DNA of 64,000 nt, taken from Xenophilus sp003671765. Lineage in GTDB: Bacteria; Pseudomonadota; Gammaproteobacteria; Burkholderiales; Burkholderiaceae_C. Of this stretch, positions 1 through 10,399 are shown piece by piece. The notes beneath the pieces are model-generated. The model searched no databases. It was not told where the DNA came from and worked only from the letters and a program-made list of their open reading frames with translations. The stretch's first letter is position 1, and every line of letters begins with the position of its first letter. Both the position numbers and the translations under genes were made by a program. The stretch spans positions 1,550,001 to 1,614,000 of the forward strand of contig CP166702.1 of assembly GCA_051414805.1 (NCBI GenBank), in the 5' to 3' direction.

Positions 1-238
1 GGCTGCGGCTGGCGAGGGCCGGGTTCGAGCGATCGGAGGGGGCGCCGGTCGCGGGCAGCGAAGGTCTGGTCATGCTGAACGGGGCGGGACGCCCAAAAAT
101 GTAAGAGGACGTTAACATCATCCCGCCCGGACTGACAAGGCAACGGAAGTGTTCCACCAGTGCGCGCCAACTTCGGCACACGCGTCTCGTTGCGCCTGTG
201 CAACGTCGGGGCGACCGGGCGCCCCGCGCACCCCCCGG

Positions 239-1381
239 TCAGGCTTCCAGGAGGATCCGCAGCATCCGGCGCAGCGGCTCGGCTGCGCCCCACAGCAGCT
301 GGTCGCCGATGGTGAAGGCGCCGAGGTACTCAGGCCCCATGGCGAGCTTGCGGATCCGCCCGACCGGGATCGACATCGTGCCGGTCACGGCGACGGGCGT
401 CAGGTCCTTGACGGTCGCCTCGCGCGTGTTGGGCACGACCTTCACCCAGTCGTTGTCGGCGGCGATCATGGCCTCGATGTCGGCGACCGGCACATCCTTC
501 TTGAGCTTGAAGGTCAGCGCCTGGCTGTGGCAGCGCATGGCACCGATGCGCACGCAGAAGCCGTCGACCGGCGTCGCGGCCGTGCCGAACCCGGCGCCCT
601 GGCCGAGGATCTTGTTGGTCTCGGCCCCGCCCTTCCACTCTTCCTTGGACATGCCGTCGCCCAGGTCCTTGTCGATCCAGGGGATCAGCGACCCGCCCAG
701 CGGCGCGCCGAAGTTGGCCGTTTCGGCGGCGCTCAGCGTCTGCTGCTTGTGCAGCACCTTGCGGTCGATCTCGAGGATCGCGCTCTTGGGGTCGTCCAGC
801 AGTGCCTTGACCTCGGCATTGAGGGTGCCGAACTGGGTCAGCAACTCGCGCATGTGCTGCGCGCCGCCACCCGAGGCCGCCTGGTAGGTCATGCTGGTCA
901 TCCACTCGACCAGGCCGGCCTTGTAGAGCGCGCCCACGCCCATCAGCATGCAGCTGACGGTGCAGTTGCCGCCGATCCAGTTCTTGCCGCCCTTGGCCAG
1001 CGCGTTCTGGATGACCGGCAGGTTGACGGGGTCGAGGACGATGATGGCGTCGTCCTGCATGCGCAGGGTCGAGGCGGCGTCGATCCAGTGGCCGTTCCAG
1101 CCCGCGGCGCGCAGCTTGGGAAAGACCTCGCTCGTGTAGTCGCCGCCCTGGCAGGTGATGACGATGTCGCACTTCTTCAGCGCGGCGATGTCGTGGGCAT
1201 CCTGCAGCGTGGACTCGTTCTTCGCCACCGCCGGGGCCTTGCCGCCGGCGTTGGAAGTGGAGAAGAAGACCGGCTCGATGAGCGCAAAGTCGTTTTCGGC
1301 CTGCATGCGGTCCATCAGGACCGAGCCGACCATGCCGCGCCAGCCCACGAGGCCGACCAGGGGTTGTTGTGCGTTCGCCAT
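239..1381 (-). CDS. asd: Aspartate-semialdehyde dehydrogenase
   Basis: This enzyme reduces L-aspartyl-4-phosphate to aspartate semialdehyde with NADPH, at the branch to lysine, methionine and threonine and to diaminopimelate. The 380-residue protein opens with a nucleotide-binding stretch (VGLVGWRGMVGS, residues 9-20). It carries the active-site cysteine in GGNCTVS (Cys140) and a late CVRIGAMRCHSQ segment holding the catalytic His. Length and motifs fit the Gram-negative Asd subfamily. It lies 94 bp downstream of leuB on the same strand, probably as the last gene of the leu cluster. An imperfectly placed GC-rich stem-loop (1431-1449) sits between the two. The start is the ATG preceding ANAQQPLVGLVG. 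Confidence 0.97.
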   Translation of the reverse strand: MANAQQPLVGLVGWRGMVGSVLMDRMQAENDFALIEPVFFSTSNAGGKAPAVAKNESTLQDAHDIAALKKCDIVITCQGGDYTSEVFPKLRAAGWNGHWIDAASTLRMQDDAIIVLDPVNLPVIQNALAKGGKNWIGGNCTVSCMLMGVGALYKAGLVEWMTSMTYQAASGGGAQHMRELLTQFGTLNAEVKALLDDPKSAILEIDRKVLHKQQTLSAAETANFGAPLGGSLIPWIDKDLGDGMSKEEWKGGAETNKILGQGAGFGTAATPVDGFCVRIGAMRCHSQALTFKLKKDVPVADIEAMIAADNDWVKVVPNTREATVKDLTPVAVTGTMSIPVGRIRKLAMGPEYLGAFTIGDQLLWGAAEPLRRMLRILLEA

Positions 1382-1475
1382 TTCAGTAGTGCCCTTCGAA
1401 GAAAAAACCAGGAAATTCAGTTTTCTTGCGCCCGGCTCGTCGAGCCGGGGGAGGGCGTGACGAAGCGGGCTGCGG

Positions 1476-2564
1476 TTAGCCGGTAATCGTCTTTTTGGTG
1501 ATGGCGGCCACGACGGCGTCGCCCATCTCGCGCGTGCCGACCTTGGTGGTGCCCTCGGACCAGATGTCCGCCGTGCGCAGCCCCGACGCGAGCACCGACT
1601 TGACCGCCGACTCGATACGGTCGGCAGCTTCGGCTTGGTCGAGGGAGAAACGGAGCATCATGGCAGCAGACAGGATTGTAGCCAGAGGATTGGCAACCCC
1701 TTGCCCTGCAATGTCGGGTGCACTGCCGTGGCTGGGCTCGTACAGGCCCTGTTTGTTGCTGTTGAGCGACGCCGAGGGGAGCATGCCGATCGAGCCGGTG
1801 AGCATCGCGGCTTCGTCCGAGAGGATGTCGCCGAACATGTTGCCGGTCACGACCACGTCGAACTTCTTCGGTGCCTTCACCAGCTGCATGGCCGCGTTGT
1901 CGACGTACATGTGGTCGAGCTCGACGTCCGGGTAGTCCTTGTGGACCTCGGTGACCACGTCCTTCCAGAACTGGAAGGTCTCCAGCACGTTGGCCTTGTC
2001 GACGCTGGTCACGCGCTTGCTGCGCTTGCGGGCGGCCTCGAAGGCGACGCGCGCGATGCGTTCGATTTCGGGCTTCGAATAGCGCATCGTGTCGAAGGCT
2101 TCCTCGGCGCCCGGAAAGTGCCCGTCGGTGGCGACGCGCTTGCCCCGCGGCTGGCCGAAATAGATGTCGCCGGTCAGCTCGCGAATGATCAGGATGTCCA
2201 GGCCCGCGATCAGCTCGGGCTTCAGGCTCGACGCGCCCACCAGCTGCTCGTAGCAGATGGCCGGCCGGAAGTTGGCGAACAGGCCCAGGTTCTTGCGCAG
2301 GCCCAGGATGGCCTGCTCGGGGCGCAGCGGGCGGTCCAGCTTGTCGTACTTCCAGTCGCCCACGGCGCCGAAGAGCACCGCGTCGGCTTCCTTGGCGAGC
2401 TTGAGCGTCGAATCGGGCAGCGGGTGGCCGTGCGCCTCGTAGGCGGCGCCGCCGACCAGTGCCGTTTCCATCTCGAACTTCAGGTCGAGCACGTCGAGCA
2501 CGCGCACGGCCTCCGCGACGATTTCGGTGCCGATGCCATCTCCGGGCAGGACTGCGATTTTCAT
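1476..2564 (-). CDS. leuB: 3-isopropylmalate dehydrogenase
   Basis: LeuB oxidises and decarboxylates 3-isopropylmalate with NAD+, the third dedicated step of leucine synthesis. The protein starts MKIAVLPGDGIGTEIV, the family N-terminus. It contains the substrate-binding arginines around RELTGDIYFGQPRG, the Mg2+-binding region YVDNAAMQLV, and the NAD-binding HGSAPDIAGQGVANPLATI near the C-terminus. I chose the ATG at 2564 over an in-frame TTG two codons upstream because it gives the canonical start. The gene is downstream of leuD, separated by a 144-bp gap that holds a REP-like repeat. Confidence 0.97.
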   Translation of the reverse strand: MKIAVLPGDGIGTEIVAEAVRVLDVLDLKFEMETALVGGAAYEAHGHPLPDSTLKLAKEADAVLFGAVGDWKYDKLDRPLRPEQAILGLRKNLGLFANFRPAICYEQLVGASSLKPELIAGLDILIIRELTGDIYFGQPRGKRVATDGHFPGAEEAFDTMRYSKPEIERIARVAFEAARKRSKRVTSVDKANVLETFQFWKDVVTEVHKDYPDVELDHMYVDNAAMQLVKAPKKFDVVVTGNMFGDILSDEAAMLTGSIGMLPSASLNSNKQGLYEPSHGSAPDIAGQGVANPLATILSAAMMLRFSLDQAEAADRIESAVKSVLASGLRTADIWSEGTTKVGTREMGDAVVAAITKKTITG

Positions 2565-2608
2565 GGTCAATGATTGGTTGGTTCAGACGTTTGGAATGCG
2601 GACATCCA

Positions 2609-2689
2609 TACGCGAAGGGCGCAAAGGCTTCACGAAGGGCGCGAAAGAATCAAAGAATAGTGCGAAGTCTCTTTCGCGTCCTTCGCGTA
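2609..2689. repeat. REP-like inverted repeat, copy 1 (leuD-leuB gap)
   Basis: The element is bounded by perfect 10-bp inverted ends, TACGCGAAGG at 2609 and CCTTCGCGTA ending at 2689. Internally it repeats variants of CGAAGGGCGCGAAAG. Related copies lie at 3387-3479 and 26918-27022, all between genes of one operon. It can fold into a hairpin in the transcript. Confidence 0.8.
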
Positions 2690-2708
2690 CGAAGCCCGTT
2701 CTGGAAGT

Positions 2709-3359
2709 TCAGCCGACGAGCTGGTGCGCCAGCCAGGGCTTGGCCGCGAGGCGCTCCGCCTCGAAGGCCTTGATCTTGTCCTTGTGGCGCAGCGTGAGCC
2801 CGATGTCGTCCAGGCCGTTGACGAGGCAGTACTTGCGGAAAGGCTGCACGTCGAAGGCGATCTCCACGCCGTCGGGCTTGACGATCACCTGGCGCTCCAG
2901 ATCGATGGTGAGCTGGTAGCCCGGGAAGGCGTACACCTCGTCGAAGAGCTGGGCCACGGTCGCTTCGGGCAGCACGATCGGCAGCAGGCCGTTCTTGAAG
3001 CTGTTGTTGAAGAAGATGTCGGCGTAGCTCGGCGCGATGATCGCGCGGAAGCCGAACTGGTCGAGCGCCCAGGGCGCGTGTTCGCGGCTGGAGCCGCAGC
3101 CGAAATTCTTGCGCGCCAGCAGCACCGACGCGCCTTGGTAGCGCGGCTGGTTCAGCACGAAGTCCGGGTTCGGCTTGCGGCTGGCCGGGTCCATGCCCGG
3201 CTCGCCGTGGTCGAGGTAGCGCCACTCGTCGAACAGGTTCGGGCCGAAGCCCGTCTTCTTGATCGACTTGAGGAACTGCTTGGGAATGATCGCGTCGGTG
3301 TCGACGTTCTCGCGGTCCATGGGGGCGACGAGGCCCTGGTGCACGGTGAATTTCTGCAT
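2709..3359 (-). CDS. leuD: 3-isopropylmalate dehydratase small subunit
   Basis: LeuD is the swivelling small subunit that pairs with LeuC to isomerise 2- to 3-isopropylmalate. The 216-residue protein begins MQKFTVHQGLVAPMDRENVDTDAIIPKQF and contains the conserved NFGCGSSREHAPW loop. Upstream in-frame codons exist, but the start at MQKFT matches the family and is preceded by sequence belonging to the intergenic repeat region. The gene lies between leuC and leuB, and a copy of the same REP-like repeat flanks it on each side. Confidence 0.97.
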   Translation of the reverse strand: MQKFTVHQGLVAPMDRENVDTDAIIPKQFLKSIKKTGFGPNLFDEWRYLDHGEPGMDPASRKPNPDFVLNQPRYQGASVLLARKNFGCGSSREHAPWALDQFGFRAIIAPSYADIFFNNSFKNGLLPIVLPEATVAQLFDEVYAFPGYQLTIDLERQVIVKPDGVEIAFDVQPFRKYCLVNGLDDIGLTLRHKDKIKAFEAERLAAKPWLAHQLVG

Positions 3360-3386
3360 GTGAGACTCCAAAAAGGCGGACTGCCG

Positions 3387-3479
3387 TACGCGAAGGTTTC
3401 GCGAAAGACGCAAAGGAAATCCAAGATTTCTACGGGCTGTTCTTTTTCGACTTTCGCGTGTCTTCGCGTCCTTCGCGGA
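3387..3479. repeat. REP-like inverted repeat, copy 2 (leuC-leuD gap)
   Basis: It starts with the same TACGCGAAGG end as copy 1 and closes with CCTTCGCG. The interior includes TTTCGCGAAAGACGCAAAGG and TTCGCGTGTCTTCGCGTCC. It fills most of the gap between leuC and leuD and can form a long imperfect stem. Confidence 0.78.
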
Positions 3480-3498
3480 TAGATGCCCGTGTCGGTTT

Positions 3499-4920
3499 TC
3501 AGGCGAACTTGCGCACGTCCACGAAGTGGCCGTGCACCGCGGCGGCGGCCGCCATGGCGGGGCTCACGAGGTGGGTGCGGCCGCCGGCGCCCTGGCGACC
3601 TTCGAAGTTGCGGTTGCTGGTCGAGGCGCAGCGCTCGCCGGGTTCGAGGCGGTCGGCGTTCATGGCCAGGCACATCGAGCAGCCGGGTTCGCGCCACTCG
3701 AAGCCCGCGGCCTTGAAGATCTCGTGCAGGCCCTCGCGCTCGGCCTGCTCCTTCACCACGCCCGAGCCGGGCACCACCATCGCGAGCTTCACGTTCTTCG
3801 CCACCTTCTGGCCCAGCTTCTTCACCACGGCCGCGGCTTCGCGCATGTCCTCGATGCGGCTGTTGGTGCAGCTACCGATGAACACCTTGTCGATGAAGAT
3901 GTCGTCCATCGCCTTGTTGGGCTCGAGGCCCATGTAGGTCAGCGCGCGCTCGATGGCGCCGCGCTTGTTGGCGTCCTTCTCCTTGTCCGGGTCGGGCACG
4001 CGGCCGTCGACGGGCAGCACCATCTCGGGCGAGGTGCCCCAGGTCACCTGCGGCTTGATCTGCGTGGCGTCGAGCTCGACCACGGTGTCGAAGTGCGCGC
4101 CGGCGTCGGAGTGCAGCGTCTTCCAGTAGCTCACGGCCTGGTCCCACTCCACGCCCGACGGCGCGAGGGGCCGGCCCTTCACGTAGTCGATGGTCTTCTG
4201 GTCCACGGCCACCAGGCCCGCACGCGCGCCGGCCTCGATCGCCATGTTGCACACGGTCATGCGGCCCTCCATGGACAGGTCGCGAATGGCCGAGCCGGCG
4301 AACTCGATGGTGTAGCCCGTGCCGCCGGCGGTGCCGATCCTGCCGATGATGGCCAGCACGATGTCCTTGGCCGTGCAGCCCAGGGGCAGCTTGCCCTCGA
4401 CCTTGACCAGCATGTTCTTCGCCTTCTTGGCCAGCAGCGTCTGCGTGGCCATCACGTGCTCGACCTCGCTGGTGCCGATGCCGTGCGCCAGCGCGCCGAA
4501 GGCGCCGTGCGTGGAGGTGTGGCTGTCGCCGCACACCACCGTCATGCCCGGCAGCGTGGCGCCCGACTCGGGGCCGATCACGTGCACGATGCCCTGGCGC
4601 TTGCTGAGAAAGGGGAAGAAGGCGGCCGAGCCGAACTCGGCGATGTTGTGGTCCAGCGTCGTCACCTGCTCCTTGCTGATCGGGTCCTCGATGCCGTCGT
4701 AGCCGCGCTCCCAGCCGGTGGTGGGCGTGTTGTGATCGGCGGTGGCCACCACCGAGCTGATGCGCCACAGCTTGCGGCCGGCCACGCGCAGGCCCTCGAA
4801 GGCCTGCGGGCTGGTCACCTCGTGCACCAGGTGGCGGTCGATGTAGAGCACCGCGGTGCCGTCTTCCTCGGTATGGACGACGTGTTCGTCCCAGATCTTG
4901 TCGTAGAGCGTGCGTGCCAT
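3499..4920 (-). CDS. leuC: 3-isopropylmalate dehydratase large subunit
   Basis: LeuC is the [4Fe-4S] catalytic subunit of isopropylmalate isomerase, related to aconitase. The 473-residue protein starts MARTLYDKIWDEHVV. It has the first cluster cysteine in FIGSCTNSRIEDMR and the paired cysteines in GCSMCLAMNADRLEPGERCASTSNRNFEGRQG, both highly conserved. A much longer in-frame extension exists upstream, but it only reads the LysR gene out of frame, so the ATG at 4920 is used. It is first of the leuC-leuD-leuB order and lies 53 bp downstream of the LysR gene. Confidence 0.97.
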   Translation of the reverse strand: MARTLYDKIWDEHVVHTEEDGTAVLYIDRHLVHEVTSPQAFEGLRVAGRKLWRISSVVATADHNTPTTGWERGYDGIEDPISKEQVTTLDHNIAEFGSAAFFPFLSKRQGIVHVIGPESGATLPGMTVVCGDSHTSTHGAFGALAHGIGTSEVEHVMATQTLLAKKAKNMLVKVEGKLPLGCTAKDIVLAIIGRIGTAGGTGYTIEFAGSAIRDLSMEGRMTVCNMAIEAGARAGLVAVDQKTIDYVKGRPLAPSGVEWDQAVSYWKTLHSDAGAHFDTVVELDATQIKPQVTWGTSPEMVLPVDGRVPDPDKEKDANKRGAIERALTYMGLEPNKAMDDIFIDKVFIGSCTNSRIEDMREAAAVVKKLGQKVAKNVKLAMVVPGSGVVKEQAEREGLHEIFKAAGFEWREPGCSMCLAMNADRLEPGERCASTSNRNFEGRQGAGGRTHLVSPAMAAAAAVHGHFVDVRKFA

Positions 4921-4973
4921 GGTGGGGTCTCGTTTCTTTCGTGGGAAGCGTGGGGAAAAGGTGGGCGCCGCGC

Positions 4974-5933
4974 TCAGGCGGCCAGCGCCTCGGTGGCGGC
5001 GGGTGCCTGCAGGTGCTGCACCAGGGTTCGGGCCGCCACCGGCAGGGTGGAGAAGTCGCGCGCGACGAGCCGGATCTCGCGCAGCGCCCAGGCGTCGTTC
5101 AGCGCGACGCTGACCAGCCGCCGCCCGATGCCGCCGCGCATGAGCTCGAAGGCGCGTTGCGGCATCACGCCGATGCCCAGGCCGTTGTCGATCATGCGGC
5201 ACATGGCGTCCAGGCCGGTCACGTGGATGCGCAGGCGCACGCTGCGCCCCGCGTCCAGCGCCGCCTGGTGCATGGCGACATAGATGGAGCTGTTGGTGTG
5301 CAGGCCGACGTGGTCGAAATCGAGCGCGTCGACGAAATCGATGGCACCGCCCGCCGCGAGCGGGTGGCCGGCCGGCACGATGAGTGCCAGGCGATCCTGG
5401 CGATAGGGCTGCGTCTGCAGGTCGCCGGCACCGTCGGGCACGTGGCAGATGCCCAGGTCGGCCGCGCCTTCCTGCACCGCACGCACGACTTCGCTGGAGA
5501 GGTGCTCTTCCAGGTCGATCTTGATGGCGTCGTGCGCCTGCACGAAGGCGCCCAGGTCCTCGGGCAGGAACTGCACGATCGCCGAGATGTTCGCGTGCAC
5601 GCGCACGTGCCCGCGCACGCCCTCGGCATATTCGCTGAGCTCGCCCTGCATCTTCTCCAGGCTGTAGAGCATCGAGCGGGCGTGGTGCAGCAGGCTCTCG
5701 CCGGCCGGCGTGAGGTCCACGCCGCGCGCGTGGCGATAAAGCAGGGTGATGCCGAGCGTGGCCTCCAGGTCCGACAGGCGCTTGCTGATCGCCGAGGCGG
5801 CGATGAACTCCCGCTCGGCCGCACGGCCGATGCTGCCCAGCTCGCACACGGCCACGAACAGCTGCAGCGACGTCAGGTCGATGCGGCGCGCGAAGTTACG
5901 CTCGGACGGTGGGAGGACGGGGGAAGCTGGCAT
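4974..5933 (-). CDS. LysR-family transcriptional regulator next to leuC
   Basis: This is a 319-residue regulator of standard LysR layout. A winged helix-turn-helix lies at about residues 17-75 (LQLFVAVCELGSIGRAA...ISKRLSDLEATLGITLLYR), followed by an effector-binding domain with a GLGIGVMPQ turn. It is co-oriented with and just upstream of leuC, so local control of the leu genes is plausible. Its ligand and targets cannot be read from the sequence. No strong inverted T-N11-A box stands out in the gap before leuC. Confidence 0.9.
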   Translation of the reverse strand: MPASPVLPPSERNFARRIDLTSLQLFVAVCELGSIGRAAEREFIAASAISKRLSDLEATLGITLLYRHARGVDLTPAGESLLHHARSMLYSLEKMQGELSEYAEGVRGHVRVHANISAIVQFLPEDLGAFVQAHDAIKIDLEEHLSSEVVRAVQEGAADLGICHVPDGAGDLQTQPYRQDRLALIVPAGHPLAAGGAIDFVDALDFDHVGLHTNSSIYVAMHQAALDAGRSVRLRIHVTGLDAMCRMIDNGLGIGVMPQRAFELMRGGIGRRLVSVALNDAWALREIRLVARDFSTLPVAARTLVQHLQAPAATEALAA

Positions 5934-6068
5934 CGTGGTTCGCGAAGGCGAGCCGGGATTTTCCTACCGTTTGACCGCGTCGGCCATCGCGTATCGCGAA
6001 GAGCGTGGTGCTGCCTGGGCAATGCCGAGGAAAATCGGCCGTCAGCGCCCGTCCTGCCTGCGCCTGCA

Positions 6069-6085
6069 GCTATCGAATCAATAGC
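6069..6085. repeat. 17-bp dispersed palindrome, copy 1
   Basis: GCTATCGAATCAATAGC has the pattern GCTAT-N7-ATAGC. It belongs to a dispersed family with other copies at 11358, 15062 and 30412. It lies between the LysR gene and the gltA terminator. Confidence 0.75.
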
Positions 6086-6106
6086 ATTGCGCCGTGCATA
6101 GGCATG

Positions 6107-6129
6107 AAAAAGGCCGCCCTCGGGCGGCC
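6107..6129 (-). terminator. Rho-independent terminator of gltA
   Basis: Read on the minus strand, GGCCGCCC and GGGCGGCC form an 8-bp GC stem with a 2-nt loop, followed by five Ts. It lies 52 bp beyond the gltA stop and would end the sdh-gltA transcript. Confidence 0.85.
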
Positions 6130-6180
6130 GGGTGGCGTGGGAGGCGCGCCGCAGGCGGCGCACCCTCCATCGCGCGGCGA

Positions 6181-7491
<1,311 letters not shown>

Positions 7492-7515
7492 AGCGACTTT
7501 CTCTCGGAAGGTTGA

Positions 7516-7842
7516 TTAAGAAGACGAAGACGGAGACGCAGCGGAGGGCGAGTGCGCGCCCTCGGCGCGCATCAACCCGATCAACGCCACCACCTCGGCC
7601 CCGGCCCATGCGGGCTCGGGCTCCTTTCTTTGCAGCAGGAGGTCCAGGAGGTCGTTGTCCGACAGATCCATGAGCGTCTCCATCGCCTGGGCCTGACCGA
7701 CGGTCAAGCGAGATTCGTGCCGCTCGAAGAAACGGGCGATGAAGAGGTCGTTTTCCAGCAGGCCCCGCCGGCAGCGCCATTTCAGCTTGCCGACCTCGCG
7801 CGGGTCGAGCAGCTCGAGGGTGGCGTCGTGCTCAGGGGGCAT
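7516..7842 (-). CDS. sdhE: FAD assembly factor for succinate dehydrogenase
   Basis: SdhE (YgfY, SDH5 family) helps attach FAD covalently to SdhA. The protein is 108 residues and has the hallmark RGLLEND motif in WRCRRGLLENDLFIARFF. It is followed by an acidic DLSDNDLLDLLLQRKEP segment typical of the family. A Ser/Pro/Ala-rich tail extends it slightly beyond the usual 85-100 residues. The position between sdhB and gltA is the usual one in Burkholderiales. Confidence 0.93.
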   Translation of the reverse strand: MPPEHDATLELLDPREVGKLKWRCRRGLLENDLFIARFFERHESRLTVGQAQAMETLMDLSDNDLLDLLLQRKEPEPAWAGAEVVALIGLMRAEGAHSPSAASPSSSS

Positions 7843-7867
7843 GCGTTTTCCTGGAAGGGCGTGGCCG

Positions 7868-8569
7868 TCAGACGGCGCGGCGCACCATCAATTCCTTGAT
7901 CTTGCCGATCGCCTGCGTGGGGTTCAGGTGCTTGGGGCACACGTCCACGCAGTTCATGATGGTGTGGCAGCGGAACAGGCGGTACGGGTCCTCGAGGTTG
8001 TCCAGGCGGGCGCCGGTGGCTTCGTCGCGGCTGTCGGCGATGAAGCGGTAGGCCTGCAGCAGGCCGGCCGGGCCGACGAACTTGTCGGGGTTCCACCAGA
8101 AGCTGGGGCAGCTGGTGGAGCAGCTGGCGCACAGGATGCACTCGTACAGACCGTTGAGTTCCTCGCGTTCCTCGGGCGACTGCAGCCGCTCGCGCTCGGG
8201 CGGCGGCGTGTCGTTGATGAGGTACGGCTTGATCGAGTTGTACTGCTTGAAGAACTGCGTCATGTCCACGATCAGGTCGCGGATCACCGGCAGGCCGGGC
8301 AGCGGCTTGAGCACGATCGGGTCCTTGAGCGTGTTCATGTTGGTGAGGCACGCCAGGCCGTTCTTGCCGTTGATGTTCATCGCATCCGAACCGCACACGC
8401 CTTCGCGGCAGGAGCGGCGGAAGGAGATGGTCGGGTCCTGCGCCTTGAGCTTGACCAGCGCGTCCAGCAGCATGCGCTCGTGGCCGTCGAGTTCGATCTC
8501 GACGGTCTGCATGTAGGGCTTGGCGTCCTTGTCCGGGTCGTAGCGGTAGATCTTGAATGTGCGCTTCAT
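7868..8569 (-). CDS. sdhB: Succinate dehydrogenase iron-sulfur subunit
   Basis: SdhB passes electrons from the flavin of SdhA to ubiquinone through three Fe-S clusters. The 233-residue protein has the [2Fe-2S] set CREGVCGSDAMNINGKNGLAC and the [4Fe-4S]/[3Fe-4S] sets CILCASCSTSCPSFW and CHTIMNCVDVCPKHLNP. It lies 16 bp downstream of sdhA in the operon. The length and all cluster cysteines are normal. Confidence 0.98.
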   Translation of the reverse strand: MKRTFKIYRYDPDKDAKPYMQTVEIELDGHERMLLDALVKLKAQDPTISFRRSCREGVCGSDAMNINGKNGLACLTNMNTLKDPIVLKPLPGLPVIRDLIVDMTQFFKQYNSIKPYLINDTPPPERERLQSPEEREELNGLYECILCASCSTSCPSFWWNPDKFVGPAGLLQAYRFIADSRDEATGARLDNLEDPYRLFRCHTIMNCVDVCPKHLNPTQAIGKIKELMVRRAV

Positions 8570-8585
8570 CGTGGTGGGACCTTGT

Positions 8586-10394
8586 TCAGAACGTGCGGAC
8601 CTTCGGCGGAACCGAGTCGACCGTCAGGGGCTTCAAATTGACCGGCTTGTAGGTCAGGTTGTTGCCCGCGCTGTGCCACAGCGTGTGCTTCATCCATTCC
8701 TTGTCGTTGCGGCCCAGCGGGCATTCCGGATCGTCGGCCGGGCGCTCGTAGTCGTCGACGGTGTGGGCACCGCGGCATTCGTGGCGCGCGGCCGCCGACG
8801 TCATGGTGGCCTGCGCGACCTCGATCAGGTTGTCGACCTCGAGGGCTTCCATGCGGGCGGTGTTCCACACCAGCGACTTGTCGGCCAGCGCCACGGCGCC
8901 GACGCGGTCGCGGATCGCATCGATCTTGCCCACGCCTTCGTCCATGCTCGCCTGCGTGCGGAACACGCCGGCGTGCTGCTGCATGGTGCTGCGGATGTCG
9001 TTGGCGATGTCCTGGGCGTATTCGCCGCTGGTCGAGTCCTGCAGCTGGTTCAGGCGCGCCAGCGAGCGGTCCGCGCCGTCCTTCGGCAGCGGCTTGTGCT
9101 CCCCGCTGCTCTTGACGAACTCGACGATGTGCTTGCCGGCCGACTTGCCGAACACCAGCAGGTCGAGCAGCGAGTTGGTGCCCAGGCGGTTGGCGCCGTG
9201 CACCGACACGCAGGAGCATTCGCCCACCGCGTACAGGCCGTTCACGACCTGGTTGTTCACGTCGCCGTTCTGCACCACCACCTGGCCGTTGATGTTGGTC
9301 GGGATGCCGCCCATCTGGTAGTGGATGGTCGGCACCACCGGGATCGGCTCCTTGGTGATGTCGACGTTGGCGAAGTTGTGGCCGATCTCTTCCACCGAGG
9401 GCAGGCGCTTGCGGATGGTGTCGGCACCCAGGTGGTCGAGCTTCATCAGGATGTAGTCCTTGTTGGGACCGCAGCCGCGACCTTCCTTGATCTCCTGGTC
9501 CATGGAGCGCGACACGAAGTCTCGCGGTGCCAGGTCCTTGAGCGTGGGTGCGTAGCGCTCCATGAAGCGCTCGCCGTTGCTGTTGAGCAGGATCGCGCCT
9601 TCGCCGCGGCAGCCTTCGGTCAGCAGCACGCCCGCGCCGGCCACGCCGGTGGGGTGGAACTGCCAGAACTCCATGTCCTGCAGCGGGATGCCGGCGCGCG
9701 CCGCCATGCCCAGGCCGTCGCCGGTGTTGATGAAGGCGTTGGTGCTCGCCGCGAAGATGCGGCCCGCGCCGCCGGTGGCCAGCAGCACGGCCTTGGCCTG
9801 CAGCACGTGCAGGTCACCGGTTTCCAGTTCGAGGGCCGTGACGCCCACCACGTCGCCGTCGGCGTCGCGGATCAGGTCCAGCGCCATCCATTCGACGAAG
9901 AAGTTCGTCTTGGACTTCACGTTCTGCTGGTACAGCGTGTGCAGCATGGCGTGGCCGGTGCGGTCGGCCGCGGCGCAGGCGCGCTGCACGGGCTTCTCGC
10001 CGTAGTTGGCCGTGTGGCCGCCGAAGGGGCGCTGGTAGATGGTGCCGTCCGGGTTGCGGTCGAAGGGCATGCCGAAGTGCTCGAGCTCGATCACAACGTT
10101 CGGCGCTTCGCGGCACATGAACTCGATGGCGTCCTGGTCGCCCAGCCAGTCGGAGCCCTTGATGGTGTCGTAGAAGTGGTAGTGCCAGTTGTCCTCGGAC
10201 ATGTTGCCCAGCGAGGCCGACACGCCGCCCTGCGCCGCCACCGTGTGCGAGCGGGTGGGGAAGACCTTGGACAGGCAGGCCACGGTGAGCCCGGCGCGCG
10301 AGAGTTCCAGCGCGGCGCGCAGTCCGGAGCCGCCGGCCCCGACGATCACGACGTCGAACTTGCGATGGGCAATTTTTTCTTTTGTGTAGCTCAT
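8586..10394 (-). CDS. sdhA: Succinate dehydrogenase flavoprotein subunit
   Basis: SdhA oxidises succinate to fumarate. The 602-residue protein opens MSYTKEKIAHRKFDVVIVGAGGSGLRA with the Rossmann FAD site. The His that links covalently to FAD is in RSHTVAAQGGVSASLGN, and the active-site region includes HPTGVAGAGVLLTEGCRGEG. The reading frame continues upstream without a stop, but the ATG at 10394 gives the family N-terminus and sits 5 bp after sdhD. Confidence 0.98.
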   Translation of the reverse strand: MSYTKEKIAHRKFDVVIVGAGGSGLRAALELSRAGLTVACLSKVFPTRSHTVAAQGGVSASLGNMSEDNWHYHFYDTIKGSDWLGDQDAIEFMCREAPNVVIELEHFGMPFDRNPDGTIYQRPFGGHTANYGEKPVQRACAAADRTGHAMLHTLYQQNVKSKTNFFVEWMALDLIRDADGDVVGVTALELETGDLHVLQAKAVLLATGGAGRIFAASTNAFINTGDGLGMAARAGIPLQDMEFWQFHPTGVAGAGVLLTEGCRGEGAILLNSNGERFMERYAPTLKDLAPRDFVSRSMDQEIKEGRGCGPNKDYILMKLDHLGADTIRKRLPSVEEIGHNFANVDITKEPIPVVPTIHYQMGGIPTNINGQVVVQNGDVNNQVVNGLYAVGECSCVSVHGANRLGTNSLLDLLVFGKSAGKHIVEFVKSSGEHKPLPKDGADRSLARLNQLQDSTSGEYAQDIANDIRSTMQQHAGVFRTQASMDEGVGKIDAIRDRVGAVALADKSLVWNTARMEALEVDNLIEVAQATMTSAAARHECRGAHTVDDYERPADDPECPLGRNDKEWMKHTLWHSAGNNLTYKPVNLKPLTVDSVPPKVRTF

Positions 10395-10399
10395 TGGAA

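Noticed and set aside
1..74. Possible start of a minus-strand gene reading off the left edge (MTRPSLPATGAPSD...)
   Set aside because: There is no ribosome site, signal peptide or recognisable motif in the 24 codons visible; too short to support.
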